Notes: generated by a model not told the origin, from the letters alone. Numbered from the stretch's first letter, positions 37,979 to 47,358 are shown. The stretch is 64,000 bases of DNA from an uncultured Methanobrevibacter sp. (GCF_934746965.1 NZ_CAKVFS010000009.1:16835-80834), one strand, 5' to 3'. Numbers and translations: made by a program.

Positions 37979-39211
37979 ATGAAATATGTAATTTTTATTC
38001 CTGATGGTTCAAGTGACTATCCAATTGATGAATTAGATGGTATGACTCCACTTAAAGCAGCTGATACTCCAAATATTGATAAAATGGCTAAAGCTGGTTT
38101 TGGAGGTTTAACTAATAATGTTCCTGATGAATATACTCCTGGTTCTGATGTAGCTAATATGAGTATCTTTGGATTCAACCCTGCAAATTACTATACTGGT
38201 CGTGGACCATTAGAAGCAGGTAGTATGGGTATTGAAACTACTGATAAAGATGTAATTTTTAGATGCAATACTATTACTCAAAAAGATGGGTGTATGGATG
38301 ATTTTAATGCAGGACATATTACATCTCAGGAAGCTAAGATTTTAATGGAAGCTTTAAATGATTATTTCAATGAAAAATATGATGATTTTAAAGGTAAATT
38401 TTATCCAGGAGTTAGTTATAGACATTTATTTGTGTATTCCTGTGAAACAATTGAAGATGCACAATTATTAGCTAACTTAGTAACTATGCCTCCTCATGAT
38501 ATTGCTGGTGAAAATTTAGATGAAAATACTACTGGAGATAAATGGGATGAAAAATTACCAAGTTTTATTAAACAAATCATGTGGGATTCTCAAAATATTT
38601 TAAAAGACCATGAAATTAATAAAAAAAGAATAGCTGATGGTAAGAAAGCAGCAAATATGGTGTGGTTGTGGGGTCAAGGTGTAACTCCAAGTTTACCTAA
38701 TTTTAAAGATGTTTATGATTTGGATGCAGCAGTAATTACTGGTGTTGATTTATTAAAAGGAATAGGTGTTTTTGCAGGTTTTGATATTATTAATGTTCCT
38801 GGAGCTACTGGATACTTTGATACGGATTATGTTGCTAAAGGAAAATATGCAATTGAAGCTTTAAAAAATCATGATGTATTATTTGTACATGTGGAAGCAC
38901 CTGATGAAGCGGGACATGCATCAAACACTGAAGAAAAAGTTAAAGCTATTGAAAGAATTGATAAATATATTGTTGGACCTGTTTTAGATAGTTTAAAAGG
39001 TGAAGACTTTAAGGCAGCTATTTTACCTGATCATCCAACTCCAGTTTCTGTTGGAACTCATACAAGAGATGATGTACCTTTAATTATTTATTCTTCTGAT
39101 AGAAAGGGTGATGAATGCGAGTCATTTGATGAAGAAGGTGTTTTAAAAGGTAATTTGGATAAAAAAGAAGGATATACTTTAATGAATAGACTTATTAATG
39201 ATGATTTTTAG
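37979..39211 (+). CDS. apgM: ApgM-like phosphoglycerate mutase family protein (possible homoserine kinase)
   Basis: The 410-residue protein belongs to the archaeal cofactor-independent phosphoglycerate mutase family within the alkaline phosphatase superfamily: VIFIPDGSSDYPI, the metal/phospho-serine region GSDVANMSIFG, HVEAPDEAGHA and LPDHPTPVSVGTHT. The formal function is 3-PG/2-PG mutase. Because it directly follows homoserine dehydrogenase, a role as an alternative homoserine kinase is also possible. The start ATG is 32 bp after hom. Confidence 0.85.
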   Translation: MKYVIFIPDGSSDYPIDELDGMTPLKAADTPNIDKMAKAGFGGLTNNVPDEYTPGSDVANMSIFGFNPANYYTGRGPLEAGSMGIETTDKDVIFRCNTITQKDGCMDDFNAGHITSQEAKILMEALNDYFNEKYDDFKGKFYPGVSYRHLFVYSCETIEDAQLLANLVTMPPHDIAGENLDENTTGDKWDEKLPSFIKQIMWDSQNILKDHEINKKRIADGKKAANMVWLWGQGVTPSLPNFKDVYDLDAAVITGVDLLKGIGVFAGFDIINVPGATGYFDTDYVAKGKYAIEALKNHDVLFVHVEAPDEAGHASNTEEKVKAIERIDKYIVGPVLDSLKGEDFKAAILPDHPTPVSVGTHTRDDVPLIIYSSDRKGDECESFDEEGVLKGNLDKKEGYTLMNRLINDDF

Positions 39212-39226
39212 GTAGGGGAGTTTTAT

Positions 39227-39856
39227 ATGAAAGTAATTTTAGTTAATGGTAGTCCACATAAAAATGGATGTACTTATACAGCATTGTGTGAAATTCAAAA
39301 AACATTAAACCAATCAGATATTGAAACAGAAATATTTTGGATAGGTTCAAAACCAATTATTGGATGTACTGGTTGTAATAAATGTGCACAAATTGGTGAA
39401 TGTACATTTAATAATGATAATGTTAATGAATTTGTTAAAAAAGCCCAAGATGCTGATGGATTTATTTTTGGAAGTCCTGTTCATTATGCTGGAGCTACTG
39501 GAGCTATTACTTCATTTTTAGATAGGGCATTTTACTCAAATAAAGGAAATGTAGCATTTAAATTTAAACCTGTAGCATCTATTTCATCTGCAAGGAGATC
39601 AGGAACAACTGCAACTTTTGATCAATTAAATAAATATGCAACAATTTCTCAAATGCCTATTATATCTTCTACTTATTGGAATGCAGTTCATGGAAACACT
39701 CCTGATGAAGTTTTAAAAGATGAGGAAGGTTTATTTGTTATGAGGCAATTAGGTCGTAATATGGCTTTCTTTTTAAAATGTATTAAAGTAGGTGTTGATT
39801 CTGGGTTGAAAGTAGATGAAAGTGAGGAAAGGATAGCTACTAATTTTATTAGGTAA
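39227..39856 (+). CDS. iron-sulfur flavoprotein / NADPH-dependent FMN reductase family
   Basis: The 209-residue protein has the flavodoxin-like start MKVILVNGSPHKNGCTYTAL, a CTGCNKCAQIGEC cluster-binding motif near residue 47 and the FMN loop GSPVHYAGATGAITSFLDR. The family oxidises or reduces small substrates with FMN, and cysteine-rich members carry a [4Fe-4S] cluster. GGGGAG before the ATG. It precedes a MATE transporter with an operator-like repeat between them. Confidence 0.9.
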   Translation: MKVILVNGSPHKNGCTYTALCEIQKTLNQSDIETEIFWIGSKPIIGCTGCNKCAQIGECTFNNDNVNEFVKKAQDADGFIFGSPVHYAGATGAITSFLDRAFYSNKGNVAFKFKPVASISSARRSGTTATFDQLNKYATISQMPIISSTYWNAVHGNTPDEVLKDEEGLFVMRQLGRNMAFFLKCIKVGVDSGLKVDESEERIATNFIR

Positions 39857-39860
39857 TTAT

Positions 39861-39885
39861 TAATTGTTGTTTATCGCAACAATTA
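39861..39885. promoter_or_regulatory. inverted repeat TAATTGTTG-N7-CAACAATTA
   Basis: Nine-base perfect arms with a 7-bp centre. It lies just after the flavoprotein stop and upstream of the MATE gene. It shares the core TGTTG-N7-CAACA-type spacing with two other sites in this segment. Confidence 0.6.
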
Positions 39886-39908
39886 TATATTGGGAAATTT
39901 ATAATTAA

Positions 39909-39925
39909 TGTTGTATTTCACAACA
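39909..39925. promoter_or_regulatory. second TGTTG-N7-CAACA site before the MATE gene
   Basis: TGTTG (39909-39913) and CAACA (39921-39925) have the same 7-bp spacing as the upstream site. It is 31 bp before the MATE ATG at 39956, about where transcription would start. Confidence 0.5.
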
Positions 39926-39955
39926 ATTATTTTTTTTCTTAAGGTGTATAAAAAT

Positions 39956-41326
39956 ATGGGACTATTTAAAACATTAATAAAAACTCCAAACAATTATTTA
40001 TTTTCAAATAAAGCATTATTTATATTATTTTTACCGTTACTTATAGAACAGGGATTAGAATTTTTTGTAGGATTTGCAGACTCTGTAATGGTTGCATCAT
40101 TAGGAGAATCAGCAATTTCAGGTGTTTCTCTCGTTGATTTTTTAATGCAACTATTAATTTTCGGATTTTCTGCATTAGCTACTGGTGGAGCAGTAATAGC
40201 AGGACAATATTTGGGGAATAATAAAATAGAAAAAGCTAGGAATGCTGCTAATCAACTGGTATGGTTTTCAGGAATTTCATCAGTTGCTTTAATGATTGTT
40301 GTTGTATTAATTAAATCATTTTTAATAAGTACTTTATTTGGTCAAATTGAAGTAGATGTATGGGATTATGCAAATACATATTTACTTTTCATGGCTTTTT
40401 CAATACCTTTTATTGCTATTTACAATGCAGGTGCAGCAGTTTACAGAACCAGTGGAAATGCAGTTTTACCAATGAAAATAATGGTTATTTGTGATATTTT
40501 AAATGTCATAGGTAATGCAATTGGTATTTATTATTTAGGTTTAGGAGTTGAAGGAGTAGCTATTCCAACTGTAATTTCAAGATTGATAGCAGCAGTAGCT
40601 ATAATGTATTTTACACTAAATAAAAACTTCAAATTACATATTAAGAGAACTATAAAATATAAATTTGACTGGAATATTCTTAGAAATGTTTTAAATGTGG
40701 GTATTCCTTATGGTATTGAAAATGGATTATTCCAATTTGGGCGTGTATTAGTTTTAAGTTTAGTTTCAACATTTGGAACAATAGCTATTGCAGCAAATTC
40801 TGTAGGTTATGCAATTGGAATATTTTCAGTTTTACCTGGTTTTGCAATTAATTTAGGAATGACTGCAGTGATTTCAAGATGTGTTGGAGCAAATGATTAT
40901 GAACAGGCCAAATATTATAATAAAAAAATTATTTTAATTGTAATTGTGTGTCATATTATTGTTAATGTTATAATATTTGCATTATTGCCTATCATTTTAA
41001 GTCTTTATAATTTATCTCCAGCTACAGCAGCATTATCTGCTAAAATGATTATTTGGCATGGTACTTTGGGAATTTTAATTTGGCCAATAGCATTTACTTT
41101 ACCTAATTTATTTAGAGGTGCTGGAGATGCAAAATGGGCTATGGTAATAAGTTTAATTGTAATGTTCACGTGCAGAATAGGTTTGTCTTATATTTTAGCT
41201 ATAAACTTTAATATGGGGGTATTTGGAACATGGTTTGCTATGTTTATTGATTGGTTTGTGAGAGGCGGTTTATATGTTTACAGATACTTTAGCAATAAAT
41301 GGATGGAATATAGAGTATCTTCTTAA
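39956..41326 (+). CDS. MATE family efflux transporter
   Basis: ATG 39956 has AAGGTG 9 nt upstream; the longer in-frame extension crosses the operator-like repeat and is rejected. The 456-residue protein has about 12 membrane helices and typical MATE pieces: LFLPLLIEQGLEFFVGFADSVM, GASAVYRTSGN-like GAAVYRTSGNAVLPM, and LFRGAGDAKWAM. MATE pumps export cationic compounds in exchange for Na+ or H+. The substrate is unknown. Two operator-like repeats in front suggest inducible expression. Confidence 0.92.
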   Translation: MGLFKTLIKTPNNYLFSNKALFILFLPLLIEQGLEFFVGFADSVMVASLGESAISGVSLVDFLMQLLIFGFSALATGGAVIAGQYLGNNKIEKARNAANQLVWFSGISSVALMIVVVLIKSFLISTLFGQIEVDVWDYANTYLLFMAFSIPFIAIYNAGAAVYRTSGNAVLPMKIMVICDILNVIGNAIGIYYLGLGVEGVAIPTVISRLIAAVAIMYFTLNKNFKLHIKRTIKYKFDWNILRNVLNVGIPYGIENGLFQFGRVLVLSLVSTFGTIAIAANSVGYAIGIFSVLPGFAINLGMTAVISRCVGANDYEQAKYYNKKIILIVIVCHIIVNVIIFALLPIILSLYNLSPATAALSAKMIIWHGTLGILIWPIAFTLPNLFRGAGDAKWAMVISLIVMFTCRIGLSYILAINFNMGVFGTWFAMFIDWFVRGGLYVYRYFSNKWMEYRVSS

Positions 41327-41381
41327 TTAGTTGATGGTCTTATTAATACTAAAAGTTATATATTAAAAAAATTAAAAATTA

Positions 41382-41398
41382 TGTTGTAGTTTGCAACA
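41382..41398. promoter_or_regulatory. TGTTG-N7-CAACA site before the esterase gene
   Basis: TGTTG (41382-41386) and CAACA (41394-41398) with a 7-bp spacer, 12 bp before the esterase ATG and about 20 bp after a TTATATATT box. Same core and spacing as the two sites near 39.9 kb. Confidence 0.55.
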
Positions 41399-41409
41399 GT
41401 TGTGATATT

Positions 41410-42201
41410 ATGGTATTATTTAGAGGAGATATTAAGTGTAAATCACTTCAGAGAAGAACATCAATTAGTGTAATTTTACCTGCAGATAACTTACATTATT
41501 TGCAAGGAACTCAAGAAATTGTGGAAAAACCATATAAAACATTATATTTATTACATGGTCTTTTTGGTAGTGATGATATATTTTTAGCAAATACTACAAT
41601 TCAGAAATTTGCGGAAGACCATAATATTGCTGTTGTTTTACCTAGTGGTGAAAATAGTTTTTATGTAGATCAACCGGATTCTCATAAATATTATGGGGAA
41701 TTTATAGGTCGTGAACTTGTTGAAATAACAAGAAATATTTTCCCACTATCTCATAAAAAAGAAGACACTTATCTTGCAGGATTTTCAATGGGTGGATATG
41801 GAGCTATTAGGAATGGATTAAAATATAATGATACTTTTGGGTATATTGGAGCAATTTCAGCAGCTTTATTAACTGATGATATTCATAAATGGGGAGAATC
41901 TGATGAATTATTATCTTCAAGATCTTTTGCTGAATCTTGCTTTGGTGATTTAGATAAAGTCATTGGTAGTGATAAAGACCCTAAATTTTTAATTGATGAT
42001 CTAATAGCTAGAAATATAGAAATACCTAAAATATTCATGGCAGTTGGAGATAATGACTTTTTATATAATGAAAATTTAGATTATTATAATTACTTAAAGT
42101 CAAAAAATGTTGATGTGGAGTTTAGACAATCACAAGGGGAGCATACTTGGGAATTTTGTAATGAGCATATTAAAGAGTTTATAGAATGGCTTCCTTTATA
42201 A
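41410..42201 (+). CDS. esterase of the S-formylglutathione hydrolase/tributyrin esterase family
   Basis: The 263-residue alpha/beta hydrolase has LYLLHGLFGSDD (oxyanion region), the nucleophile motif GFSMGGYGAIRNG, an Asp near VGDNDFLYN and a His in QGEHTWEFC. No signal peptide, so cytoplasmic. The natural ester is unknown. Expression may be controlled with the MATE gene through the shared repeat motif. The next gene starts 16 bp later and may be cotranscribed. Confidence 0.9.
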   Translation: MVLFRGDIKCKSLQRRTSISVILPADNLHYLQGTQEIVEKPYKTLYLLHGLFGSDDIFLANTTIQKFAEDHNIAVVLPSGENSFYVDQPDSHKYYGEFIGRELVEITRNIFPLSHKKEDTYLAGFSMGGYGAIRNGLKYNDTFGYIGAISAALLTDDIHKWGESDELLSSRSFAESCFGDLDKVIGSDKDPKFLIDDLIARNIEIPKIFMAVGDNDFLYNENLDYYNYLKSKNVDVEFRQSQGEHTWEFCNEHIKEFIEWLPL

Positions 42202-42217
42202 AAAAAGAGATGATATT

Positions 42218-43348
42218 ATGAAAAAATTTGGATTTGGATGCATGAGGTTACCATGTAATAATGATGAGGTGGAGGATATAGATTTACCACAAGTATTTGA
42301 AATGGTTGATACGTATATTGAAAGTGGGTTTAATTATTTTGATACTGCATATGGTTATCATAATGGTTTAAGCGAAGTAGCAGTTAAAAAAGCAGTTATT
42401 GAAAGATATCCAAGAAATGAAGTTTTAATAGCTGACAAATTACCAGTGTATATGCTTAAACCATCACATAATCTTGAAGAAATATTTCAAGAACAAAAAG
42501 AAAGATGTGGGGTAGAATATTTTGATTATTATATGCTCCATAATATTACAAATAATTTTTATAATGGTATTGTTCCTAAATTAAATTGTTTTGAATTTGT
42601 TGAAGAATTAAAACAAAAAGGTGAAGTAAAACATATTGGAATTTCTTTTCATGATGATGCAGATACTCTTGAAAAAATATTGAAAGAACATCCATCTATA
42701 GAATTTGTACAATTACAAATAAATTACTTAGACTGGGATAATGAGGGTATTCAATCAAGAAAATGTTATGAGGTAGCTAGAAAATACAATAAAGATGTCA
42801 TTGTAATGGAACCATTAAAAGGAGGAACATTAGTAAATATTCCGGATAAAGCTAGTGAAATATTAAATAATTATAGTTCTGATTTATCTATTGCATCTTG
42901 GGGAATTAGATTTGCAGCTAGTTTAGATGGAGTTATAAGTGTATTATCTGGTGTTAGTAACTTAGAACAATTAGAAGATAATTTAAGTTATATGAAAAAT
43001 TTTAAACCATTAACTGATGATGAATTAAAAATTATTGATGATGTTGTTGAAATCATTAAAGATTCAATAGCTGTTCCATGTACGGGATGTGATTATTGTT
43101 TAGATTCATGTCCTACTAATATTCCTATATCAAAGTTTTTTGCATTATATAATGATGCTAAACAAGCTATTGAAGTTCAGTTTTTATATTATTTCTATTA
43201 TGATAATTTAGCTAAGAAAAATGCACCTGCATCAATGTGTCTTCAATGCGGGGAATGTGAAAAGAAATGTACTCAACATATAAACATTATTGATGAACTT
43301 AAAAATGTTGAAGAATTATTGGAAGTTGATTTAGAATCAATGTTATAA
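42218..43348 (+). CDS. aldo/keto reductase with C-terminal ferredoxin domain
   Basis: The first about 270 residues are an aldo/keto reductase TIM barrel: FGFGCMRLP, FDTAYGYHNG with the catalytic Asp/Tyr, DKLPVY and EPLKGGTLV. The last 90 residues contain CTGCDYCLDSCPTNIPI and CLQCGECEKKCTQHINI, two cluster-binding sets. This fusion is common in anaerobes and lets cluster electrons feed carbonyl reduction; the substrate is unknown. Confidence 0.92.
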   Translation: MKKFGFGCMRLPCNNDEVEDIDLPQVFEMVDTYIESGFNYFDTAYGYHNGLSEVAVKKAVIERYPRNEVLIADKLPVYMLKPSHNLEEIFQEQKERCGVEYFDYYMLHNITNNFYNGIVPKLNCFEFVEELKQKGEVKHIGISFHDDADTLEKILKEHPSIEFVQLQINYLDWDNEGIQSRKCYEVARKYNKDVIVMEPLKGGTLVNIPDKASEILNNYSSDLSIASWGIRFAASLDGVISVLSGVSNLEQLEDNLSYMKNFKPLTDDELKIIDDVVEIIKDSIAVPCTGCDYCLDSCPTNIPISKFFALYNDAKQAIEVQFLYYFYYDNLAKKNAPASMCLQCGECEKKCTQHINIIDELKNVEELLEVDLESML

Positions 43349-43361
43349 TTATATATTATTG

Positions 43362-43388
43362 GAAGAGTTTTTTTTAACTCTTCTTTTT
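43362..43388 (+). terminator. hairpin terminator after the aldo/keto reductase
   Basis: GAAGAGTT (43362-43369) pairs with AACTCTTC (43376-43383) around six T residues, followed by TTTTT. It begins 14 bp after the stop. Confidence 0.6.
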
Positions 43389-43450
43389 CGTGTTATATAA
43401 TTATAAATGTTTTTTTCATTAGTTATTTATTGCAATTTTTTTAACAAAAA

Positions 43451-43460
43451 ACACATGTGT
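43451..43460. promoter_or_regulatory. palindrome ACACATGTGT upstream of pyrG
   Basis: A perfect 10-bp palindrome immediately upstream of GTTATATATTT, which is about 110 bp before pyrG. It may be an operator or an upstream promoter element. Confidence 0.35.
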
Positions 43461-43573
43461 GTTATATATTTACATATCCCGTGTATAATCAATATATTTT
43501 CACTTGTTATCATAAAAAATTTTTATATATTATGAATAACTAAATTATATAGTGTATTATTTTTTTTATAAAA

Positions 43574-45190
43574 ATGGAGAGGATTTTTCTGACAAAGTAT
43601 ATAATTATAACTGGAGGGGTAGTTAGTTCTATTGGAAAAGGAATCACTTCTGCATCTATGGGTCGTATTTTAAGATCTTATGGTTTAAAAGTAGCTGCTA
43701 TTAAAATAGACCCTTATTTGAATTGGGATTCAGGAACACTAAACCCTTATCAACATGGTGAAGTTTTTGTAACTAATGATGGAATGGAAACTGACTTGGA
43801 TTTAGGTCATTATGAAAGATTTTTAGATGTTGAATTACCTGGATTATCTAATATTACTACAGGTAAAGTATATAAATCTGTTATTTCTAAAGAAAGGGAA
43901 GGTAAATTTTTAGGAGCTTGTGTGCAAGTTATTCCTCATATTACTAATGAAATTAAAGAAATGATTAGATTAATATCTGATAATAATGATTATGATGTTG
44001 TTTTAATAGAATTAGGGGGTACTGTTGGAGATATTGAAAGTCAACCTTTCTTGGAAGCTTTAAGACAACTTAGAAATGAAGAAGGTCAGGATAATGTCAT
44101 GTTTGTCCATGTTACATTTATACCATATTTAAATGCTGCTGGTGAATTTAAAACCAAACCAACACAACATTCTACAAAAGAATTACGAAGTATGGGTATT
44201 AATCCAGATGTTATTGTATGTAGGTCCCAAGAACCTATTGATGATGCTTTAGAAGGAAAAATAGCTCATTTTTGTGATGTAGATCAAAAAGCAGTTGTAA
44301 ACACTCCTGATGCAAGTACTATTTATGAAGTTCCATTAGTTCTGGAAGAAAATCATATTGGTGAATTAATTGTTAATAGGATTGGATTAGATGTAAAACC
44401 TGATTCATCAAAACTTGATGGCTGGCGTGAAATAGTTGAGTCTCTTAAAATTAAAAGTCCTATTGTGAATATTGGAATTGTTGGTAAATATGTTGAGCTT
44501 GAAGATGCTTATATAAGTATTAGAGAATCTTTACAACATGCTGCAGCTAATGTTGGAGTAAAAGCTAACATTATTTATATTAGTTCTGATGTTGAAAAAT
44601 TAGATGATGATGTTATGAAAAATCTTCATGGAATTCTTATTCCTGGAGGATTTGGAGAAAGAGGATTTGAAGGTAAACTTGATGCTGTAGATTATGCTAT
44701 TGAACATAATGTACCATTATTTGGTATATGTTTAGGAATGCATTCTATTGTAACTCAATTTGCAAGACGTAATGGTTATAGTGATGCTAATAGTTCAGAA
44801 TTTGATAAAGAAAATCCTCATCCTGTCATTGATATGATGGAAGAACAGAAAAAAGTTAAAAATATGGGTGGAACTATGCGTTTAGGTTCTTATGATTGTA
44901 AGCTTATCAAAGGAACTAAAACATATGAAGCATACAATAAAGAAGATATTGCAGAACGTCATAGGCACAGATTTGAATTTAATAATGATTATAGAAAAGA
45001 CTTGGAAGATAAAGGATTAATTATTTCTGGTGTTAGTCCTGATGATTTCCTAGTTGAAATTGTTGAATTACCTAATCATCCATGGGCTATTGGTTGTCAA
45101 TTCCATCCTGAATTTAAATCAAGGCCTAATAGGCCCCATCCATTATTTAAATCATTTTTAGAAGCTATTTGTGAGTTTTCTAAAAATTAA
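43574..45190 (+). CDS. pyrG: CTP synthase
   Basis: The 538-residue enzyme has the amidoligase half (KYIIITGGVVSSIGKGITSASMGR, DPYLNWDSGTLNPYQHGEVFV) and a class I glutaminase half with FGICLGMHS as the Cys nucleophile and QFHPEFKSRP. It makes CTP from UTP. The start is uncertain. ATG 43574 lies inside GGAGAGG, which looks like a ribosome binding site. An in-frame CTG at 43589 would give the usual family start (x)TKYIIITGG. Confidence 0.95.
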   Translation: MERIFLTKYIIITGGVVSSIGKGITSASMGRILRSYGLKVAAIKIDPYLNWDSGTLNPYQHGEVFVTNDGMETDLDLGHYERFLDVELPGLSNITTGKVYKSVISKEREGKFLGACVQVIPHITNEIKEMIRLISDNNDYDVVLIELGGTVGDIESQPFLEALRQLRNEEGQDNVMFVHVTFIPYLNAAGEFKTKPTQHSTKELRSMGINPDVIVCRSQEPIDDALEGKIAHFCDVDQKAVVNTPDASTIYEVPLVLEENHIGELIVNRIGLDVKPDSSKLDGWREIVESLKIKSPIVNIGIVGKYVELEDAYISIRESLQHAAANVGVKANIIYISSDVEKLDDDVMKNLHGILIPGGFGERGFEGKLDAVDYAIEHNVPLFGICLGMHSIVTQFARRNGYSDANSSEFDKENPHPVIDMMEEQKKVKNMGGTMRLGSYDCKLIKGTKTYEAYNKEDIAERHRHRFEFNNDYRKDLEDKGLIISGVSPDDFLVEIVELPNHPWAIGCQFHPEFKSRPNRPHPLFKSFLEAICEFSKN

Positions 45191-45274
45191 TTCTCTTCAT
45201 TTTTTTATTTTAAAAACATTTTTATATCTTTATTTTCTATCTAATTAATATATTTCTTAGTTTATATTAGAATT

Positions 45275-46144
45275 ATGGATTTTAATGTTATATTTTTAGC
45301 TCAAATTATAGTTACATCTTTATTTTGTTTTTTAGCTGCAATTTTTGATGTTAAATCAGGAATTATATCTGATAAATTAAATTTATCTTTATTGGTTTTT
45401 GGATTAATTTCAAATCTAATTTTATCAATAATTTCTAATAACATTAAATACATTATAGGTGCTATAATTTCAATGATTGTAACTTATATTGTAACTTTAT
45501 TATTTTGGAAATTAAAAATTTGGGGTGGTGGTGATGTTAAATTATTTACTGCAATTGCTACTGCTATACCATTTGGTATCAATATTGATTTTTTAAATAT
45601 TTTTCCGCAATTATCAATTTATCCATTTTCATTTACTGTTATTATAAATAGTATTTTAGTAGCATTTCCATTTTTACTTATTTTCACTTGTTATTTAATA
45701 TTAGAAAATACTTTATTTAATTCAAATAAAGATATTTTGTTTTCATTTTTAAATTTAAATTCAATTTCTTTATTTTTAAAGTTAAATTTAAATAAATTGG
45801 TGAAAATTAAGGATTTAAAAGAAGGAATGATAATTAATGATTATTATTTTAATAATGAAAAAATTGTTAGTTTAATAAATGATATTGATGGAAACTTAAA
45901 AGTGTATAAAACAAAAAATAATGTAAATTTTAATTATTATTTTAAATCACAAAGTGCTGGAGGAATAACCAGTAAAGACATGTATTTATTGAAAATTATG
46001 AATGCTCAAAGTATAATATCTGATAATATTTCAATAAAATTAGGTTTTCCATTTGCACCAGCAATATGTATAGGATTTTTAGTATCTGTAGTTTATGGAG
46101 ATTTGATTATTTTATTTATTAAAAAATTTTTCCTGGTGATGTAA
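45275..46144 (+). CDS. archaeal type IV prepilin peptidase (A24 family)
   Basis: The 289-residue membrane protein carries the two aspartates of A24 peptidases: the first in FDVKSGIISDKLN (near residue 24), the second in WGGGDVKLF (GxGD, near residue 87). About six to seven helices are visible, with a roughly 60-residue soluble insertion between about residues 165 and 240. It cleaves class III signal peptides before pilin assembly. The next gene, directly abutting, encodes such a substrate. Confidence 0.88.
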   Translation: MDFNVIFLAQIIVTSLFCFLAAIFDVKSGIISDKLNLSLLVFGLISNLILSIISNNIKYIIGAIISMIVTYIVTLLFWKLKIWGGGDVKLFTAIATAIPFGINIDFLNIFPQLSIYPFSFTVIINSILVAFPFLLIFTCYLILENTLFNSNKDILFSFLNLNSISLFLKLNLNKLVKIKDLKEGMIINDYYFNNEKIVSLINDIDGNLKVYKTKNNVNFNYYFKSQSAGGITSKDMYLLKIMNAQSIISDNISIKLGFPFAPAICIGFLVSVVYGDLIILFIKKFFLVM

Positions 46145-46579
46145 ATGTTTAAAGAAAATAAAGGCCAAATTTCAGTAGAATATTTATTTATTTTTGCAAT
46201 ATCACTAATTATTTTAACAGTTTTCACTATACCATTAGCTAATTTAGCTATAGAAAAAACTACTGATGTTTCAAATGCTTTAAATGTTAAATCTCAATTA
46301 TATAAAATAGCTAGTGGTATTAATCAAGTTTATAGTGAAGGTCAAGGTGCTAAACAAAGTATTAATTTAGAACTTGATGAAAATGTTAATGTTAATATTT
46401 ATAGAAATCATCTTTCAGCCAATGTAAAATTTAATGATAAATCATCTAAGTTAATTAAAGTAAATCATGACTGTGATGATGTTAGTGGTGTTTTACAATT
46501 AAATAAAGGTAAAAATACAATTATAATCCAATGGCCAGAAAATATGGAAAATATAATTATTTCTAAAAAAATTAATTAA
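46145..46579 (+). CDS. type IV pilin-like protein with class III signal peptide
   Basis: The N-terminus MFKENKGQISVEYLF has the Q-type class III signal: cleavage expected between G7 and Q8, with Glu at +5. A hydrophobic helix to about residue 32 follows. The rest (about 112 residues) is a polar domain with two cysteines not identified as a known fold. It abuts the prepilin peptidase gene, which supports the processing relationship. It could be a minor pilin or an adhesive pilus subunit. Confidence 0.88.
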   Translation: MFKENKGQISVEYLFIFAISLIILTVFTIPLANLAIEKTTDVSNALNVKSQLYKIASGINQVYSEGQGAKQSINLELDENVNVNIYRNHLSANVKFNDKSSKLIKVNHDCDDVSGVLQLNKGKNTIIIQWPENMENIIISKKIN

Positions 46580-46614
46580 GTATTAAATTATAAAATTATA
46601 TCTGAGGTTAATTT

Positions 46615-47358
46615 ATGACTAATTTAGATAATATTAAACTTAAAGAATTAATGAAAATTGAACCTGAATCTATGAGTAAACAAGAATATGAAAGCTTTGT
46701 TGAAGAATTTAAAAAGTCACAACTTTTACTTCCTGTTGAAATATATTCTAATAATGATGTAAATGAACCTCTTAGTTTTAAACCAGTTACAATTGAAGAA
46801 AATGGATGTAAATGTATTCCTTTATTTACTGATAATGAAGAATTAAAAAAAGGTAATCCTCCAGTTTCTACAATAGCTATTTTCATGAAAGATTTAAAGG
46901 ACATGCTTGAAAATGCTTTTGAAATTGATGAAATCATGATAAATCTTTCTAGTGAATATACTATGTGCATTGATTTAAATTCTTTTTTTGATTTATTTGA
47001 AGTAAAAAATGATCCTAATAACTGGATTTTTGATAAAGCTAGACCTTTAAATCAAGAAGTTAAAGTTTATTATCGTGAAGAAAAACCTTTGATGAAAAAA
47101 CAGGCAGTTGATGGTATTTACTCTTCTAAAGATCCATTTAAAGCAAGTGTAAATATGTATTTTGATGATCATATTCCTTATTTAAATGTATTGATACTTC
47201 CAAAAAATACTAAAACTGTTTATTTGGGAGGAATGATTGATCCAGAAACAAGTTGCGATATTCTTTTAGCTCCTGAAACAGAATTTGAGTTTGTAAGCCA
47301 GGAAGATGAACATACTATGCTTTGGAAGTGTGTTAATCAAAAATTTTATGATAATTAA
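46615..47358 (+). CDS. SseB-like domain protein
   Basis: The 247-residue soluble protein has an SseB-type N-terminal domain: LLLPVEI, FKPVTIEENG, CIPLFTDNEEL and a following region with MCIDLNSFFDLFEV. The C-terminal half (about 140-247) is a separate alpha/beta region. The biochemical role of SseB domains outside type III secretion is unknown. It follows the pilin by 35 bp, with its own ATG behind GGTT, and may be transcribed independently. Confidence 0.7.
   Translation: MTNLDNIKLKELMKIEPESMSKQEYESFVEEFKKSQLLLPVEIYSNNDVNEPLSFKPVTIEENGCKCIPLFTDNEELKKGNPPVSTIAIFMKDLKDMLENAFEIDEIMINLSSEYTMCIDLNSFFDLFEVKNDPNNWIFDKARPLNQEVKVYYREEKPLMKKQAVDGIYSSKDPFKASVNMYFDDHIPYLNVLILPKNTKTVYLGGMIDPETSCDILLAPETEFEFVSQEDEHTMLWKCVNQKFYDN

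Noticed and set aside
39908..39955. N-terminal extension of the MATE transporter
   Set aside because: It runs through the operator-like repeat and promoter; AAGGTG correctly serves ATG 39956.
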